In this document: positions 50,459 through 62,796 of the stretch, one piece after another
Layout: each line of letters starts with the position of its first letter
Position numbering within the stretch: the first letter of the stretch is position 1
NCBI GenBank assembly: GCA_013399875.1
Contig: VXAZ01000289.1
Coordinates: 393,744-457,743, forward strand
DNA: 64,000 nt
DNA from: Gymnorhina tibicen
Taxonomy: Eukaryota > Chordata > Aves > Passeriformes > Artamidae
Direction: 5' to 3'
The notes under the pieces: generated by a model
What the model saw: the letters and a program-made list of their open reading frames with translations, nothing else
Told to the model about the DNA's origin: nothing
Database searches by the model: none
Position numbers and translations under genes: made by a program

Positions 50459-50478
50459 TTATTCCAGAATCCATGAAC
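50459..50478 (-). CDS. Unidentified gene, last coding segment and stop
   Basis: The acceptor CTATTTCCACTTATACAG before 50478 starts the terminal exon. With phase 1 from exon 9, the reading is Gly, then SWILE, then TAA at 50461-50459. If the upstream phase were 2 instead, a different 65-codon frame would stay open to 50280. I prefer the short ending because it agrees with the exon chain, but the alternative is not excluded. Confidence 0.5.
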
Positions 50479-50784
50479 CTGTATAAGTGGAAATAGTTTG
50501 TTTTGTTAAGCCACAGATCAGTCTTCCAAGTCTGTTTCTTTTAGCATGACTCCTGTGGGTTTTCAGGAGCTAGAACTATCCCACCTGTGACCGAGAGTGA
50601 CCTAGAGTGACTGTTTCTGTGTCTCAGGCACAAAGAGTTGTTATCAAAAGATTAAAGGACAAAAATTGCAATTACATTTATTGGTTAAATGGCCTCATCA
50701 CTTTTCTTTTGAATGTACATTCAATGCTATCCCAAGATGTCATCCAGTGTCAGTGTCTACTACTCCTGTTGGTCCACATGACTT

Positions 50785-50832
50785 CTCCATTCATTTGCTC
50801 TCCTATGGGCTGAGGAGAGCAAATGAATGGAG
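50785..50832. repeat. Perfect 20-bp hairpin with 8-nt loop
   Basis: Arm 50785-50804 (CTCCATTCATTTGCTCTCCT) is exactly complementary to 50813-50832 (AGGAGAGCAAATGAATGGAG), with loop ATGGGCTG. It lies in the last intron of the unidentified gene. Perfect pairing over 20 bp suggests a recent origin or constraint. Confidence 0.95.
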
Positions 50833-51446
50833 GGTTCCTCCTTGGTCTTGTCTACAAATACAGAACCAGAGGAGGAAGCAGCAGGAGGAGAAAAAACAGC
50901 AGCTATCCAGACAGGATAGGAGAAGTTGTGTTCCCAGCCTGTGAATGCTGAAACCTGAGAGAGATTTGTGCCAGAGCAGGATGAGGTTTACAGCGTCTAA
51001 ATTCCACATAACACCTAATGTTTACTGTTGGACATTTGTTCATCCCCTGAAAAACATTGGTTAAAAAAACCTACACCATACTTTTTTAATACTTTTTAAC
51101 TTCATCTCCCTAATCCCTAATTATAAAATGTGGTTATCAAAGAACAAAGAATTTTCCCTACTGTCTTTATGATGTACAATTTACATAGTACCCCTTCCTC
51201 CCAGTACAGATTGGTAATTTTTAAAAGGCACTAAAATATGATAATAACAAGTATTACGCTTGCTGATGTATTATGAAATGTATCCCATTAGTCACTTTAT
51301 ATCTGAAAGGCAGACAAAATTTCAACCTAGCAACAGAAAGGCTTTTAGGATTAAAAAAAAATCTGGCAGGCAGTAGGCGTGTTAAACTATGCCAGGAGGA
51401 ACCCAATTGGAGGTTTCTAGAGACAACAGGAGCATAAATAAGTTAC

Positions 51447-51496
51447 CATCCATGTCGCCCACCACAGAGCTGGAAGAAAATTCAAAGCTTTGTAAC
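51447..51496 (-). CDS. Unidentified gene, visible exon 9 (50 nt)
   Basis: The acceptor is very good (CTTTTCTGTTGCTCCTTCAG before 51496) and the donor good (GGATG|GTAACT, GT at 51446-51445). It encodes LQSFEFSSSSVVGDMD after completing Arg from exon 8. It ends in phase 1. A second frame is also open through this exon, so the upstream join decides the reading. Confidence 0.6.
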
Positions 51497-52151
51497 CTGA
51501 AGGAGCAACAGAAAAGCAAAGGACAGCCTGGTGGCAGCCGTGGCCTGGCTCTGGGATCCTTGGGAGGAGCTACTGCCCTCCAAAGCCACAGAGAGAAACA
51601 TGGCAGCAGATATTCCAGCTCACCTGAGCCCCACTGTGCCATGCTCCTGCTCGTCATGTGGGCCACAATAAAGATACCTCACTTCCTTAGCTTAGAAGAA
51701 CCGATCCACTACCAAAAATGCTCAATTAATGATGGTGCTGATGGGACAGATTGACACATTCTTGCCAACCCTTCTTTTTTCCCTCCTACATAGGAAAACA
51801 GCTAGTGCAAGAGATTTTACTGGAAAGCAGAGCAAGCAGAACACTTCCATTTTGGACACAAAGCAAGCCAGGCAAAGGACAAGAATTTTTCCTGCTGTTT
51901 ATTTATATCAGTAACTACCTAGAAAAGTTTTTCTTTTTTTCTGTGATCTCTAATTTATTCTGGAACAGAAATGTCCTTGATTGGCCAGGCAAAGGCTTTT
52001 CCCACGAGAACTGTGTTTTAATCACACTAAAATTTTCATTCAATCATTTTGTTTGGACAAGGAGCTCTTTCAGCAGAAGAGGAGCCTGCAGCCAGCAAGA
52101 CTCCCTGTGCAGCTCAAGATTGACCTGCTAAAGAGAAATAGGCAGCAATAC

Positions 52152-52212
52152 CTCATTTCCCAGGTGTGTCCAAGCTCAGGATCAGGCAGTTCAGAAGGCA
52201 GACAGGGAACTT
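52152..52212 (-). CDS. Unidentified gene, visible exon 8
   Basis: Sixty-one nt between acceptor AATAAAGCCTGTAG (before 52212) and donor AATGAG|GTATTG (GT at 52151-52150). It encodes VPCLPSELPDPELGHTWEM, Pro/Glu-rich, suggesting a shift from the helical part to a flexible tail. Phase 1 in, phase 2 out. The splice sites are average; the choice rests on frame agreement with both neighbours. Confidence 0.5.
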
Positions 52213-52394
52213 CTACAGGCTTTATTGAAGATGAGAAATATCCTCCTGCCTTAGCAGGACACATACCTCAGCCACACAGTGCTATATTCCCTAAAGTCAT
52301 CCTAAAATAAGATGGAGGAACTGCTTTTCCCGCTTTTGAAGGGACACTGCTTTCATGTCTGAACACAACAAGAAAATGAGCAAAATGAGTATGA

Positions 52395-52887
52395 ACTGGA
52401 AGGATATCAACCTGTTGGAGACAGTCCAGAGGACGACCACCAAGGTGATTAGAGGGATGGAGCACCTCTCGTATGAGGAAAGGCGAAAAGAATTGAGATT
52501 GTTCAGCCTGGAAAAGAGAAGGCTTTGGGATGACCTAATTGTGACCTTCCAGTACCTAAAAGGAGCCTACAGGAAAGATAGAAAGAGACTATTTACAAGA
52601 GTGTGTAGTGGCAAGGTAAGGGGGAATGGCTTTTAACGGAAGAGAATAAATTCAGGTTAGATATTAGCAAGAAATTCTTTATTGTGAGGGTGGTGAGACA
52701 CTGGAACAGGTTGCCCAGAGAAGCTGTGGATGCCCCATTCCTCCAAGTGTTCAAAGACAGGCTGGAGGGGGCTGGGAGCAATCTGGTCTAGTGGAAGGTG
52801 CCGCTGCCCACAGCAGGGAGGTTGGAACCAAATGATCTGTAAGGTCCCTTCCAACACAAACCACTGTGTGGTTCTATGATTCTATTA
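52395..52887 (+). mobile_element. CR1 LINE 3' end, truncated
   Basis: A sense CR1 copy. The degraded ORF2 tail is readable (SYEERRKELRLFSLEKRRLW, DDLIVTFQYLKGA), followed by AACAGGTTGCCCAGAGAAGC, AAGGTCCCTTCCAACACAAA and GGTTCTATGATTCTAT. It lies antisense within an intron of the minus-strand gene, between visible exons 7 and 8. Confidence 0.95.
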
Positions 52888-53797
52888 AATGAGCATAATG
52901 AATGCATGTCACCCCTCAGTCCTGGAGGGAGCTGGCCTACTCGCAGGACACTCTTTCTGCTGCACACTGCAGGCCACCAGAGGAAGGAGGCCTCAGAAAA
53001 GACAAGCTACACCTGCAGGAGTCAATGTTCCTGCTCTCAATGGGAGAGGAAGGTGTTTGCAGTGAGTGACAGTTTTCATGCCAAACCTTTGGGAAAGGCT
53101 CTACGCTGCACAAGAGGGCAGCAGGGTCACTCTGAACAGAGTGTTTCACAACACTGACAGACAAAGAAACACTGTCTGTGCCCCTTGCAGCCTGGCCCCC
53201 AAATGCCAAGCACAAGTGGCCCAGTGCCACCCCCATGGAGGATGCCAGTGAGCAAAAAACAGCGCTGGGCAGAGTAAAGTGGTCTGCTGCTGGTTATCTG
53301 AGAAGCTTTCAGATGCTTCCTTTCTTATTCTCAGTTACTAGAGAGGGTGCTGGGACTGATAAACCTCTGCCTAGAGTGAAACCCTTCCCACCTTTCATGT
53401 TAAACAGAATCCACTTTACTCTAGCTTGGAGACAAGTCGTAAGCAGTAATTTGAGGATACCTAAAATGGCTGTGCACTTCCCTTCTGTTCAGCCCAGCCT
53501 TTGTGTTCCCTTATCATGAATTAGGTAGGGCAAACATAGCCAGACAAAACATGGGCTGAAACCTGCCATCAGAGCTCGGCCCCATCACACCACCAGTGCC
53601 CGAGGCTGGAATTCGATCATGAGAGAGCTAATAATAACAACACACAGCAAAGAGCAGAGTACCTTGCTGCTGTTGCTGAAAGCATGAAAAATACCATCTT
53701 AATTTAAAGACTTATTACGGCATATTATGGGAGGGCATGCCAACAAATGTGGAGCAAGCTAGAAGTGCTGTACTACGGTATGTACTCTTATTGAAGC

Positions 53798-53849
53798 AAT
53801 AATAATAACAGTAACAATAACAACAACAACAATAATAATAATAATAATA
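53798..53849. repeat. AAT/AAC trinucleotide microsatellite
   Basis: A run of AAT and AAC units, ending in seven AAT units. A simple repeat inside an intron. Confidence 0.93.
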
Positions 53850-55617
53850 CCTACTGAAAATACAGTTTCAAAGAAAAAAAAAAGGGCATTCTGCTGTTTA
53901 TTCAACAATAAAAACTATGACATCCACAAAATACTCTCTCTTTAAAGTGGGCAAAAATAAACTAAAATGAGCCAAGTTACTTTTCTGCTTCTGAAAACCT
54001 GTTAAGTGCCCCCATGGCCTGAAGAACATTTCACACAAATTATTTCAATCTTTTTCAGATTTGTTTTTCATCATTGTTAATATGTCCATTTTGTAAAATT
54101 TTATTCTTAAAACCAGTAAAGCTCACACTCAAAGAAACACAGGAACTTCAAAGACTGGTGGCATTTCATGGCTTTCATTTTACGTGGATGTGAGAAAAAA
54201 CCTAAAATGTCTAAGACATTGCTGCGAGCTCAGTTAGGATGCAGTGCTTGCATACATGTCAGAGCTAGCAGCACATGTGCAGGACCCCTCAGTTTGCTAG
54301 GCCACCTTCTTGTGCTGCTCCAGCTGGGGAAGCAGAGAGGGGCTGCAGACCCACTGGAGTCTCCTTTGGGTTGAAGAAGGATCTCAGCTTCAGCAGGCCT
54401 GAAATTCCTTGCTCCTCACTGCCCTCGGCTTCCCAGCAGACCAGGAACAGGACAGGTGGAGAAACTTAGGCATACCATGGGGTTGATGTCCTCTGACATC
54501 CCTCAGGGCCATCACTGGTACTCTGCACCAGGGCTCCTAGTGCCAATCTGGATTCAGGCTGTTCTTTGCTTTTTCTCGGTGTCTCCTATAAAGCCACTGT
54601 AGTACAGGAGCAGGCTGCACCACCACCAACGCTGTCAGAGCTTTCCACATGCACCCTGGGAGGTGACCTGCATTTCATTTAACAGCAGCTTATAATTATT
54701 ATCTGGGGTTTCTTAGTGAAATACTAGAGAAATCCTAAACTCAGTTGGAAAAAGATCAGCCTTTTTTGTTTGCAGTTACTTGCTGGAGAGATTATTCTCA
54801 GGAGTTATAAACCATTCTCCAGCAAGGAAGGAGTGTTTGGGATTTCCAGCATTAATGCTCCTAAGAAATCATTTGGCTGTTACTAACGTTATGTAAATAG
54901 ATGGTTCATGTTTATACTCTACAAAATGCATTTACAAGAAAAAGGCTGACTAATTTGGAGGTCAGCTTCTAATTCAAGGTTAGTGCTCAACAGTTTTTTT
55001 CCCCTGCCAAATAAAACCACTAAAGGCTATATTAAAACCATGTGCTCTAACTTACCTTTATGTAGTTACTGATATAAAGAGGGTGGAAGCAATTTTTCTG
55101 TCAAATTTAATGCCACTGTCTAAGGAGTGAAGTAAAACATCCTACAGGAGCTTTTGCACAAGGACACATGTCAAGGGTGCCTGACCTAGAAGGTGTGAAG
55201 TGCTTGAGTACATGAAAGCCACCTTTCAGTGACCTGTCACTGTTACAGACTAGAGGCTTTATTTCCCAGGAATACATTGAAATAAATAGCAATTTAATGA
55301 ACAAATCATCTTGCTACAGGAAAAAAAAAAAAGGATCAGCATGAAGACATTTGATCCATACTAGATGGTAATATTGGAGATGGTTGCCAAATTTCTGAAA
55401 ACTACCAGCTTCCAAAGTTTGTACCAGCATTTTATTCTTCCTTCTAGCCATTTGTTTATTACTGCTTAAACGTTATCCAGTCTTTGAAACTTCACTTAAA
55501 ACTGAAATGAAAACAAAACTCCACTCCTTTTTATTAGCTTCTCAGGTGTAAATAAAACTTTAAATTCATCCAGCACCTTCTTCAAACATTTTGCCTGGAG
55601 AGAGTGGGTGTGCTCAC

Positions 55618-55781
55618 CTGAGGACTTGAGCAGAAGGTCAGTGATGCTTTTCAACTTCTGCCAGGCTAGAAGTAGGGTGCAACGTTTCTGTTCAGCCCCA
55701 TGAACATGCTCCCAAATGGTTGAAGGACTGAGGTCTGTCTGGCCCCATCTCCCAATCCCCCTAAGAAACATTTGGACCAGT
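55618..55781 (-). CDS. Unidentified gene, visible exon 7
   Basis: The acceptor is TGACACACATTCACAG before 55781 and the donor TCCTCAG|GTGAGC (GT at 55617-55616). The 54 full codons include LVQMFLRGIGRWGQTDLSPS, TIWEHVHGAEQKRCTLLLAW and QKLKSITDLLLKSS, predicted helical. Phase 2 in, completing Arg with exon 6, and phase 1 out. The frame stays open past the donor (to about 55496), so read-through into an alternative 3' end is possible; an AATAAA occurs there within CTAATAAAAAGG. Confidence 0.75.
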
Positions 55782-58700
55782 CTGTGAATGTGTGTCAGGG
55801 TGATAAAACCCAGGCAGACGTAGTGCTTGATGAGTGGTGGGACTGAAGCGTGCAAGCAACTCCCACACAGAGCCAGCCTGGTCAGGAGCTTCCCAGCTCC
55901 TTGGTACTGAGCTATGGACCCTGCTTGGGGTCATGCAGCTTCTCCCACAGATCCCAAACAACACTTCTGGTGCTTACAGCTGCAGAAGAAAACCTTCGGT
56001 TTATGAATGGAGAATTCCGCTGTGTGGCATTCATCTGTAGAGCCAGACAGCTCAGAAAGTAGGTTTCTTTCTGGCAAAATCATTGTGGTTATCTGACTTT
56101 GAAGTATTAAATACAAGTTGGATTATGAAATAAATAACAAATGTTTGCACTTCACTGCCTCAGTAAAAACAACCACTTAGTTTGCATTATGGGGGTTTGC
56201 ACCTGTTCCACAGCATCAGAAATGTCACCTGTCCAAGAGTTTAAGTTTCCCACAATGTCCAGTTTTTATAATACACTTCCACATCACAGTGGCCAAGTGC
56301 ATACCACAGCCTACAGGTGCTGAAGGAAATACAAATAACAGCCAGCTGTAGGATGTGTCTCCAATTCAGTGAAGGCCAGGAAATAAGGAGCATCCATTTA
56401 TTTAACTGCACTGGGCAGGGACAGCAGGGGAATACGGTGGCCAAATGCAGGGCTGGGTTTGCCATGCTGGCTGCCTGTTTCCACCTGGGTCAGGAGGGCT
56501 CCTCTGCCCTTCACAGGACTGGAAGGGTCCCTGCAGCCCACAGCCAGTGCAGGCTGGATGTGTCAAACGAGTCTCCCAAGTGCTGGGTATTTGTGTTACC
56601 TGGAGACGCACCGTGCTCCAAATAGAAATAACAGGGATGGCTCCAGGTTCAAGGCACTGGCTCAGACACTAAACTGACACCACAGCAAAACAAAGACCTC
56701 ACAGCTGCTATGAAAAGTGCTAAGTATTCACCCTCTCAAAAGGATTTTGCAGTTGCTGAAAGTCATACGTCTCTGCTGAAGCCTCTCTTATTCCCAAACC
56801 CTCGTCTCATTTCAGGCTTTATGTTCATATTGTACCTTTAAACCCAACAAACCCTAAATTTCTTTGCTAAACTGAACTACCACTGAATGTAAAAAGATCC
56901 ATTTTCAGTATGTGCCCAGACCAGATGTGGTGACACCAGAAGATCTGCTGTTACTGTCATTTCATATGCCAATTTTTTGTCTCTAAAAATGGTGACCACA
57001 TGCTTTTACTGTAGGGTCAGTACTGTCTGTAGGTCAAGCACAGTGTCCAGGGGTGGGACCCAGTGCTGAAGGGGAATAATCAGAGGAATTATTACCTAAC
57101 ATTGAGCCTATATAACTTTAATAACTCACACGGCATCTGTACCCAGATTCTGACCACGACTATTGTGGTAACAGGCCTTCCATGAGGCAGGATATGCTGC
57201 CTGAAAAGAAAGAGCTTTAGGTTTTTGGATTAAGTGGAGAAATGGTTTTGAGTGGATCAGCCAAGGTAGCAATAATTGTTATGAGGCTTAATGTAGCTTG
57301 TGCAGAAAATATTTCTCAATTGCTTACGGTGGATTGTCAGATGTAAGAGCAGGCAAATTGAGCAGACTGTGAAAATAATCCTAGCATAGCTTCCAACAAC
57401 AGAAGTTAAACTTTTTTGTTGCTAAGAAATGTGAAATTACAAAAAGCAGTAATACCAGTTGCTGCAATACCAATGAAAGCATAAAATATTGTTAGCTGCA
57501 GTCATTCATTATACATCATCTGATTAAAAGAACCTGATAAGTAGCATTTTCCAAGGTTTGCCCTTAGATAAAATTACGCTTTGGCAGAACAGGTCTTCTG
57601 CATTGACATGTATTGCATACTGAGAAAACAGTTTTACAAACTTTGCTGAAGAGAGCATTTTTTTTCTGCTGTTCACTAAAGACTCACATCATATTAAAAC
57701 ACTTTCAAAGGTTTTTCATTAGTTGAACAGGGTCTGATCAGTTGTCTGAGTGATTTCAATATGGTAATGCAGCAGTGATAGAAATTTTTTGAAAAAAATA
57801 AAACAGTAAGACAGATTATAACCAAATTATTTGAATTTCAATACTATCCTTAGTTGCAGATGCCAGTATTAACTCTGGGAGATGCTACTTTCTAAAAATT
57901 TAATGAAAAATGAGAATGAATGATTGCTGCCAGCTAACTGTTGAAATCATATATATTGCATACATCCATAATAGATGATCACTTAATCTTCATTTAATCT
58001 TGAGGGTTATGCTTAGCTTTCAATCATTCAGGGGGTTTAATCATCTCTCCAAATGTCAGAATTATCAACCTTTGTCAAACTTCAATTCATGGGAGTGATA
58101 AGGCAAGCCTTCACATGGCAGTTTATCTCTATACCCTAAAGTTGAAAGATCTTAAAATGTTTTCCAGCCAATAGAAGTTATTTTTGTCCAGTAGTTAAGA
58201 ATTGCTCAATTGTAATTTTAAAATTCCTTAAGGATGAGTTAGATGGTGATGAAGGAAAGATGTTTTTAGTGACTGAATACTCCTTATCTTCATCTCACAC
58301 AGTGCTGAAAGTTTCACTGCTCTAATTTTCAAGCTATCTAATATTTTATGTGCTAAAGCATATGAAATCATGCATTATTAGAAGTATGAATTACAAGAAG
58401 AGTTCATTTATTTGGTGTTATATATACCCTTTATCTAAAACGCATTATGTGGTTAAAATTTTTTCATTTGGTAATATTCATTAAGTCTCAAACTCTTCTT
58501 TCAGAGAACAAAATTGCTTCAACCTGATTGAGATATTTTATCTGGGGAAAGAAAAGCGTGACTTTTTACAAAATCTATAATCATCAGTGGATGTTTTGAT
58601 GCTTGACAGTGAATTGGATGTGAATCCTGTGTATAAGGGATGTTCTTTACTGGGAGATCCATTCAAGTGAGTGCACAGGCCTCAGGAGTCTCACAATGGA

Positions 58701-59119
58701 AAACAGCGACATATTCTTCCTTCAGAAATGCGAGTTTTTAAATTTCTTAAAACATGTGGAATGTGTTACATTCCTTTCACTGTTGCATCTGAGGCATGCA
58801 TGACTATTTTCTTTGTATACACATAGCTGGAAAGAGTGTAGAAATCTATTAAAGGCAAAATCTATTTAATGTTGAGCTTTCAGTTTAAATTATTGTCATT
58901 GTAGAAGTAAGGAGTTTTATCACTTGATTTTTTGTAAAGATGTGATTATAGTACTAAGACAATGCATATCATTTTACCAATAAAGTGAAGCTTATCAGAG
59001 TGGAATGCTGCAGTTGAGAGGCACGGGACATTTCCACCTTGAAGAAAATCAGACGATGCTTGAAAGGCAAAATAGAACTTCCCTGAAATGTCCTTTAAAA
59101 TAATGTTCCCAATTCCTAC
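55782..59119 (-). other. Intron of the unidentified gene, A/T-rich
   Basis: The intron between visible exons 6 and 7 shows no further exon I can frame. The part from about 57.2 to 59.0 kb is markedly A/T-rich and non-repetitive, with many TAAT and ATTA cores, and may hold conserved non-coding DNA; this is inference. Confidence 0.45.
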
Positions 59120-59174
59120 CTGAAATGGTGGCCAACCTGCCCAAGAATGATGCTTTCAGGACAGATGATTTGTT
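59120..59174 (-). CDS. Unidentified gene, visible exon 6 (55 nt)
   Basis: A small exon with excellent signals: acceptor ACTGTGTTTTCATTGTAG and donor TTTCAG|GTAGGA (GT at 59119-59118). Only one frame fits both neighbours. It gives QIICPESIILGQVGHHF, with a Glu codon completed at the 5' junction and an Arg codon at the 3' junction. It is too short to stand out as an open frame, yet both joins match in phase. This is the strongest evidence that the gene is real. Confidence 0.75.
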
Positions 59175-60796
59175 CTACAATGAAAACACAGTGTGAGCCT
59201 GCACTCGTGCTTTTTAGTTTAGTCCTAGGACTTGGGGATTTGTTTCTTGTTTTCAAGTGTCACTAAATCTTTCTCCCTGCCCCTCTGCTGCAAGATTAAT
59301 TATTTTCTGTACAAGGGCCCTTCTTTCAAAGTCCTCCATTATTCTGTTTTGACCATACTGGGGAACTTATCCAAGTCAACAGAAAGGCAGCCTTTATCAG
59401 AGAGAGGCTGTTCATGAAGTGGATGGTTTCATATATTGCTGGGGGAGGATTGCCTTAACATCGCTTATTCACACTGCTGTGCCAGGTGCATCCACTTACA
59501 TGGCTCAAAACGCTGCTACCACCACATCCTCTGCTGCCAAGACCATTATGTGCTCTGAGTGATGGAGCAAGAGGCAGGACTTAGATCTTCTCTGCTGGGA
59601 AGCGGAGGGAGAGAGACCGATCTTTGTGTCTCAAAAGGAAAAAAAAATCTGCTGTAGGGAGCCTTTTAACTCGCTGTAGCTCTGCTACTGTGAGCAATCC
59701 AAAGAAGATGGAGAGGAAAATAGCAGGAGTTTAGAACAAGACTCTGCTCTGCATCACTGCCCCAAGATACTGTAAAGAGGACAAAGGGAAACTGGGATAT
59801 AAATAGAGAATGACATTTTCCTTGCATTGTCCACAATGAATACATTTGTACATGAACAAAATCGTTGGAACGAGACAACATGCATGCCTGATGCTGAAGA
59901 AAAGCTTGTTTGTGCTTAGTACATTGAAGACATTGTTCGAAAATAGTTCATCCTTTTGTAAATATTGCCTCGGCATTGGTGCCAGGGTCACTGTTGCTTT
60001 GCGCTATCAGCTGAATAAGTATCAGTCATGCACATGCTGCTGGGAGAAATTTTAATACGGGCACCAGATTTAAAAGCAGAAAATTATCCTCTTAAGGACT
60101 GTTCCCTTCATTTGTAGTTAATACTCCCTGCTTTACTCTTAGTCTTTTTCTTCCAAACTTACCCGATTTTCTTGCACTTAAAGGGCGTTTCATACGTGTT
60201 GCCAGGAAATAAAACTTGCCCTGTCCCTCAGGCACTGCTAGTGTGGGTACAGAAAGCAGACCTCCCTTTCTGACAAAACCCTGGTAGGAGGAAATCTTGC
60301 CTTTGCTTTTCATCTGCAGTGATACAACTACAGCAGATACAGACTACGCTCCCTCCTTGTGCAAAGTGGCTGAGGTCAGCTGAGCGGCGCCGTGATGGAG
60401 ATCTTGGCTCTTCAGTTTGTTTGCTTGTTTTCTGGAAAGACATTTACGTGGCAACATTGCTTTTCTTTTCTCCAGAAGTTTTGAGACTCCAGCAAAACAA
60501 ATTCTTGTACCACATGCAAAACCAAATCTACAAAATTAATACAGTATGTTCTGCATGCAGTGAAAGCCTCCTTGTATCCCTGAGCAGAAGGCAAATATGA
60601 CGAATAACATACATTTGTATTCATCCCCATACCCAGATTTTTTGGCAAGATAAACCACAATCTGAAACTACAGAAATTGCAGGACCCTCCAGCATTTCAC
60701 GCTAGCAGCTATCCCTACGATGCAGTCAAATAGATGAGGGGAAAGTGGACTAGAGACTTGGAAAAAAATGATCAATGGAAAAGCTGAAAATTACAC

Positions 60797-60955
60797 CTTT
60801 AAAAAATTCTATGATGTCCGGGCAATTTTGAAAATGTTTCTCTGCCCTAAATAAGGTATAGTTCAAGTTCAAATAAGATGTGGTAGGAGCTATTGTATCA
60901 GGCTTACACAGCGTCTGAATATAATGATGCCACACATCCTGAAGATTACTACACT
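60797..60955 (-). CDS. Unidentified gene, visible exon 5
   Basis: The donor is good (TTAAAG|GTGTAA, GT at 60796-60795). It encodes DVWHHYIQTLCKPDTIAPTT, then LNLNYTLFRAEKHFQNCPDI and IEFFK. It ends in phase 1 and joins in frame to the exon at 59174. The acceptor is uncertain: GGCAG before 60955 fits the phase of the preceding exon, while CTTCAG before 60938 is a slightly better site but phase 0. Confidence 0.65.
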
Positions 60956-61285
60956 CTGCCACTCTGTGCTTTTATCTCTATGGCCATGCCCCAGGGTTAA
61001 AAAGGTTCAAATCAGGCCTCCAGATTTTGCAGTTGGGAGTTTCATTAGGCTGACAGAACAGGGACATCACTAGTGTTTTTCTTACAGTTTGCACTGCTCA
61101 GTTTGAAGTTAAGTTGTATTGTGCTCACCCACCTTCACCTGGGCAAAAGGGCCAGGCACTCAATCTGCTCCTGGCTGGCAGGACAGGGCTGAGGGGACAA
61201 GAGTCCTGCTCTGCTGCTGGCTTGCTTGGTGACAGTGGGCAGCTTCTGAGAGAGCCCTCTGGGAAGGATGGTGGCATAGCCTGGA

Positions 61286-61352
61286 AGCTAGGGAGGCTGG
61301 AACTATATACTCTTTAAGGTCCTTTTCAGCCTCACCCATTCTATGATTCTAT
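61286..61352 (+). mobile_element. CR1 3'-tail fragment
   Basis: GAGGCTGGAACTATATACTC, TTTAAGGTCCTTTTCAGCCT and CCATTCTATGATTCTATGAT form a CR1 terminus. Sense orientation, in an intron of the minus-strand gene. Confidence 0.8.
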
Positions 61353-61531
61353 GATAGGTGATCACCCCAGGAATCCCATTTTTTTAGGAGGTCTGTGTGC
61401 TTTAGTTCAACAACTGCTTTTATGCATTTGACCTCTGCCTGCATTTATGGCACAGAAGATGTGCTCTCGTGCGTGTTCCGGGCTCAGATAGACTTGTCCT
61501 ATTACCACCTTGATTACAGCTGTGGGGTTTT

Positions 61532-61570
61532 TTTGCCATGTTATTGCCTTTTATATTTTGCCATGTTATT
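61532..61570. repeat. Short direct repeat, 25-bp period
   Basis: TTTGCCATGTTATT occurs at 61532-61545 and again at 61557-61570. A local duplication followed by an AATAAAGG; no function assigned. Confidence 0.75.
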
Positions 61571-62316
61571 ACAACAATAAAGGTTTCACATCGTGCTGTC
61601 TCCTAAAACAAGGGTAAATAATCTATAGATCAAGGACGAATGTCCAAAGACTGTATTAATTAATTATGGAAAATTAACTTCATATCTGATAATAATGATT
61701 TGCTAAAAATTACTCCATCATATGTCACTTCAGTCTTTCTGATAAATACCTTAATGAAGGTAATTTTTATGTCTTCTAATTCAGGTCTGCCATCCAGGAG
61801 CTGTTTGGAGATTGTGAAATATTAGATAATTGCCTGCAAAACTGTTGCACCTATTTTTTTTCCAGAAGCAATATCACAGTGCACCCCAAACTGAAACATA
61901 CATATGCCTTCACACATGAAAGAGTCAACTAACAATGGTAAAAAATACATAACTGAAAAATAAAAAGGCAGACCACTAAAATTCATGGTTCAGGCTTTAT
62001 TATTACTATTACTTAAATCATTTGTAGCTACTGCACAAGGTGATAAATGGATTTTTTTCTTTATTGGTTCTGTAGTTTTTGTAACTAAAATGTTGAGAAC
62101 TACAATTAGAGTATCCAAGTTGCTTTTGTTTGAGCTCTGGACACCTTGAGCTCTCATTTCACTGTAGTTCTCTGCATATTTTCCAGCACTGCAATGGGTC
62201 TAGGATTCTAACCTTCCTCTCTCAATGGTTCAAAAACAATAAGAAAACCTAGGGGTCAAAGGAAAACAAAATCCTTTTGCAGTAAAATTATGTTGACTAG
62301 AAAAGTGAATTTAAAC

Positions 62317-62538
62317 CAGAACTAGAATCCATTTCTGCAGCAAGTACTGCAATGATTAGCTTTCGTGTATGGTAGAATTCAGCAGACTTTTTGAGTAAAA
62401 TTTGTAAATTTTTTTCAAAAAAACTGGAGGTAAAATGTTCCACCAGTGCAGCAGAAAAAAGAAGATCAAAAAGTTGCCATTGTAGAAGTGAGGACTGATT
62501 ATTCATAGTAGACTGAGTAATCAAGGAGACAGTATATA
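62317..62538 (-). CDS. Unidentified gene, visible exon 4
   Basis: Seventy-three open codons include SSLLQWQLFDLLFSAALVEH, FFEKNLQILLKKSAEFYH and LIIAVLAAEMD, a strongly helical, leucine/phenylalanine-rich segment. Phase 1 in and out is possible. The acceptor (ATAAG before 62538) and the donor (TTCTG|GTTTAA) are both weak. The coding nature is likely but the edges are uncertain; another exon between this and its neighbours is possible. Confidence 0.5.
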
Positions 62539-62796
62539 CTTATCTTAAGTAGGTATAGCTTTCCTCCCTAACTGCATTTTGCAGTGGGTATAGAGCCTCA
62601 ACCCTCTACCATATTTCTGGTAAGCTGAAAGGAAGTTTATCCATATCTTCACAGGACAGAATGATAATAAAGACATTGCAATACAATGGAGTTATTTCAA
62701 AATACTGCTTCTCTCAGTATTGGGTGGTTCCTTGATAGACCATAAATACAAATATTCCAGGGAAAGTACTGTCAACAAAGGAACATCCTATCTTAC

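Noticed and set aside
51389..51754. 121-codon + strand frame
   Set aside because: It lies opposite a well-framed minus-strand exon (51447-51496) and has no domain.
52355..52636. 93-codon + strand frame
   Set aside because: Also the remains of CR1 ORF2.
62150..62200. Possible extra minus-strand exon between visible exons 4 and 5 (AG before TGCTGG, GTGTCC after CTCAAG)
   Set aside because: Its 3' phase would fit exon 5, but no donor in exon 4 gives the phase it needs, and it is very short. Left out of the model.
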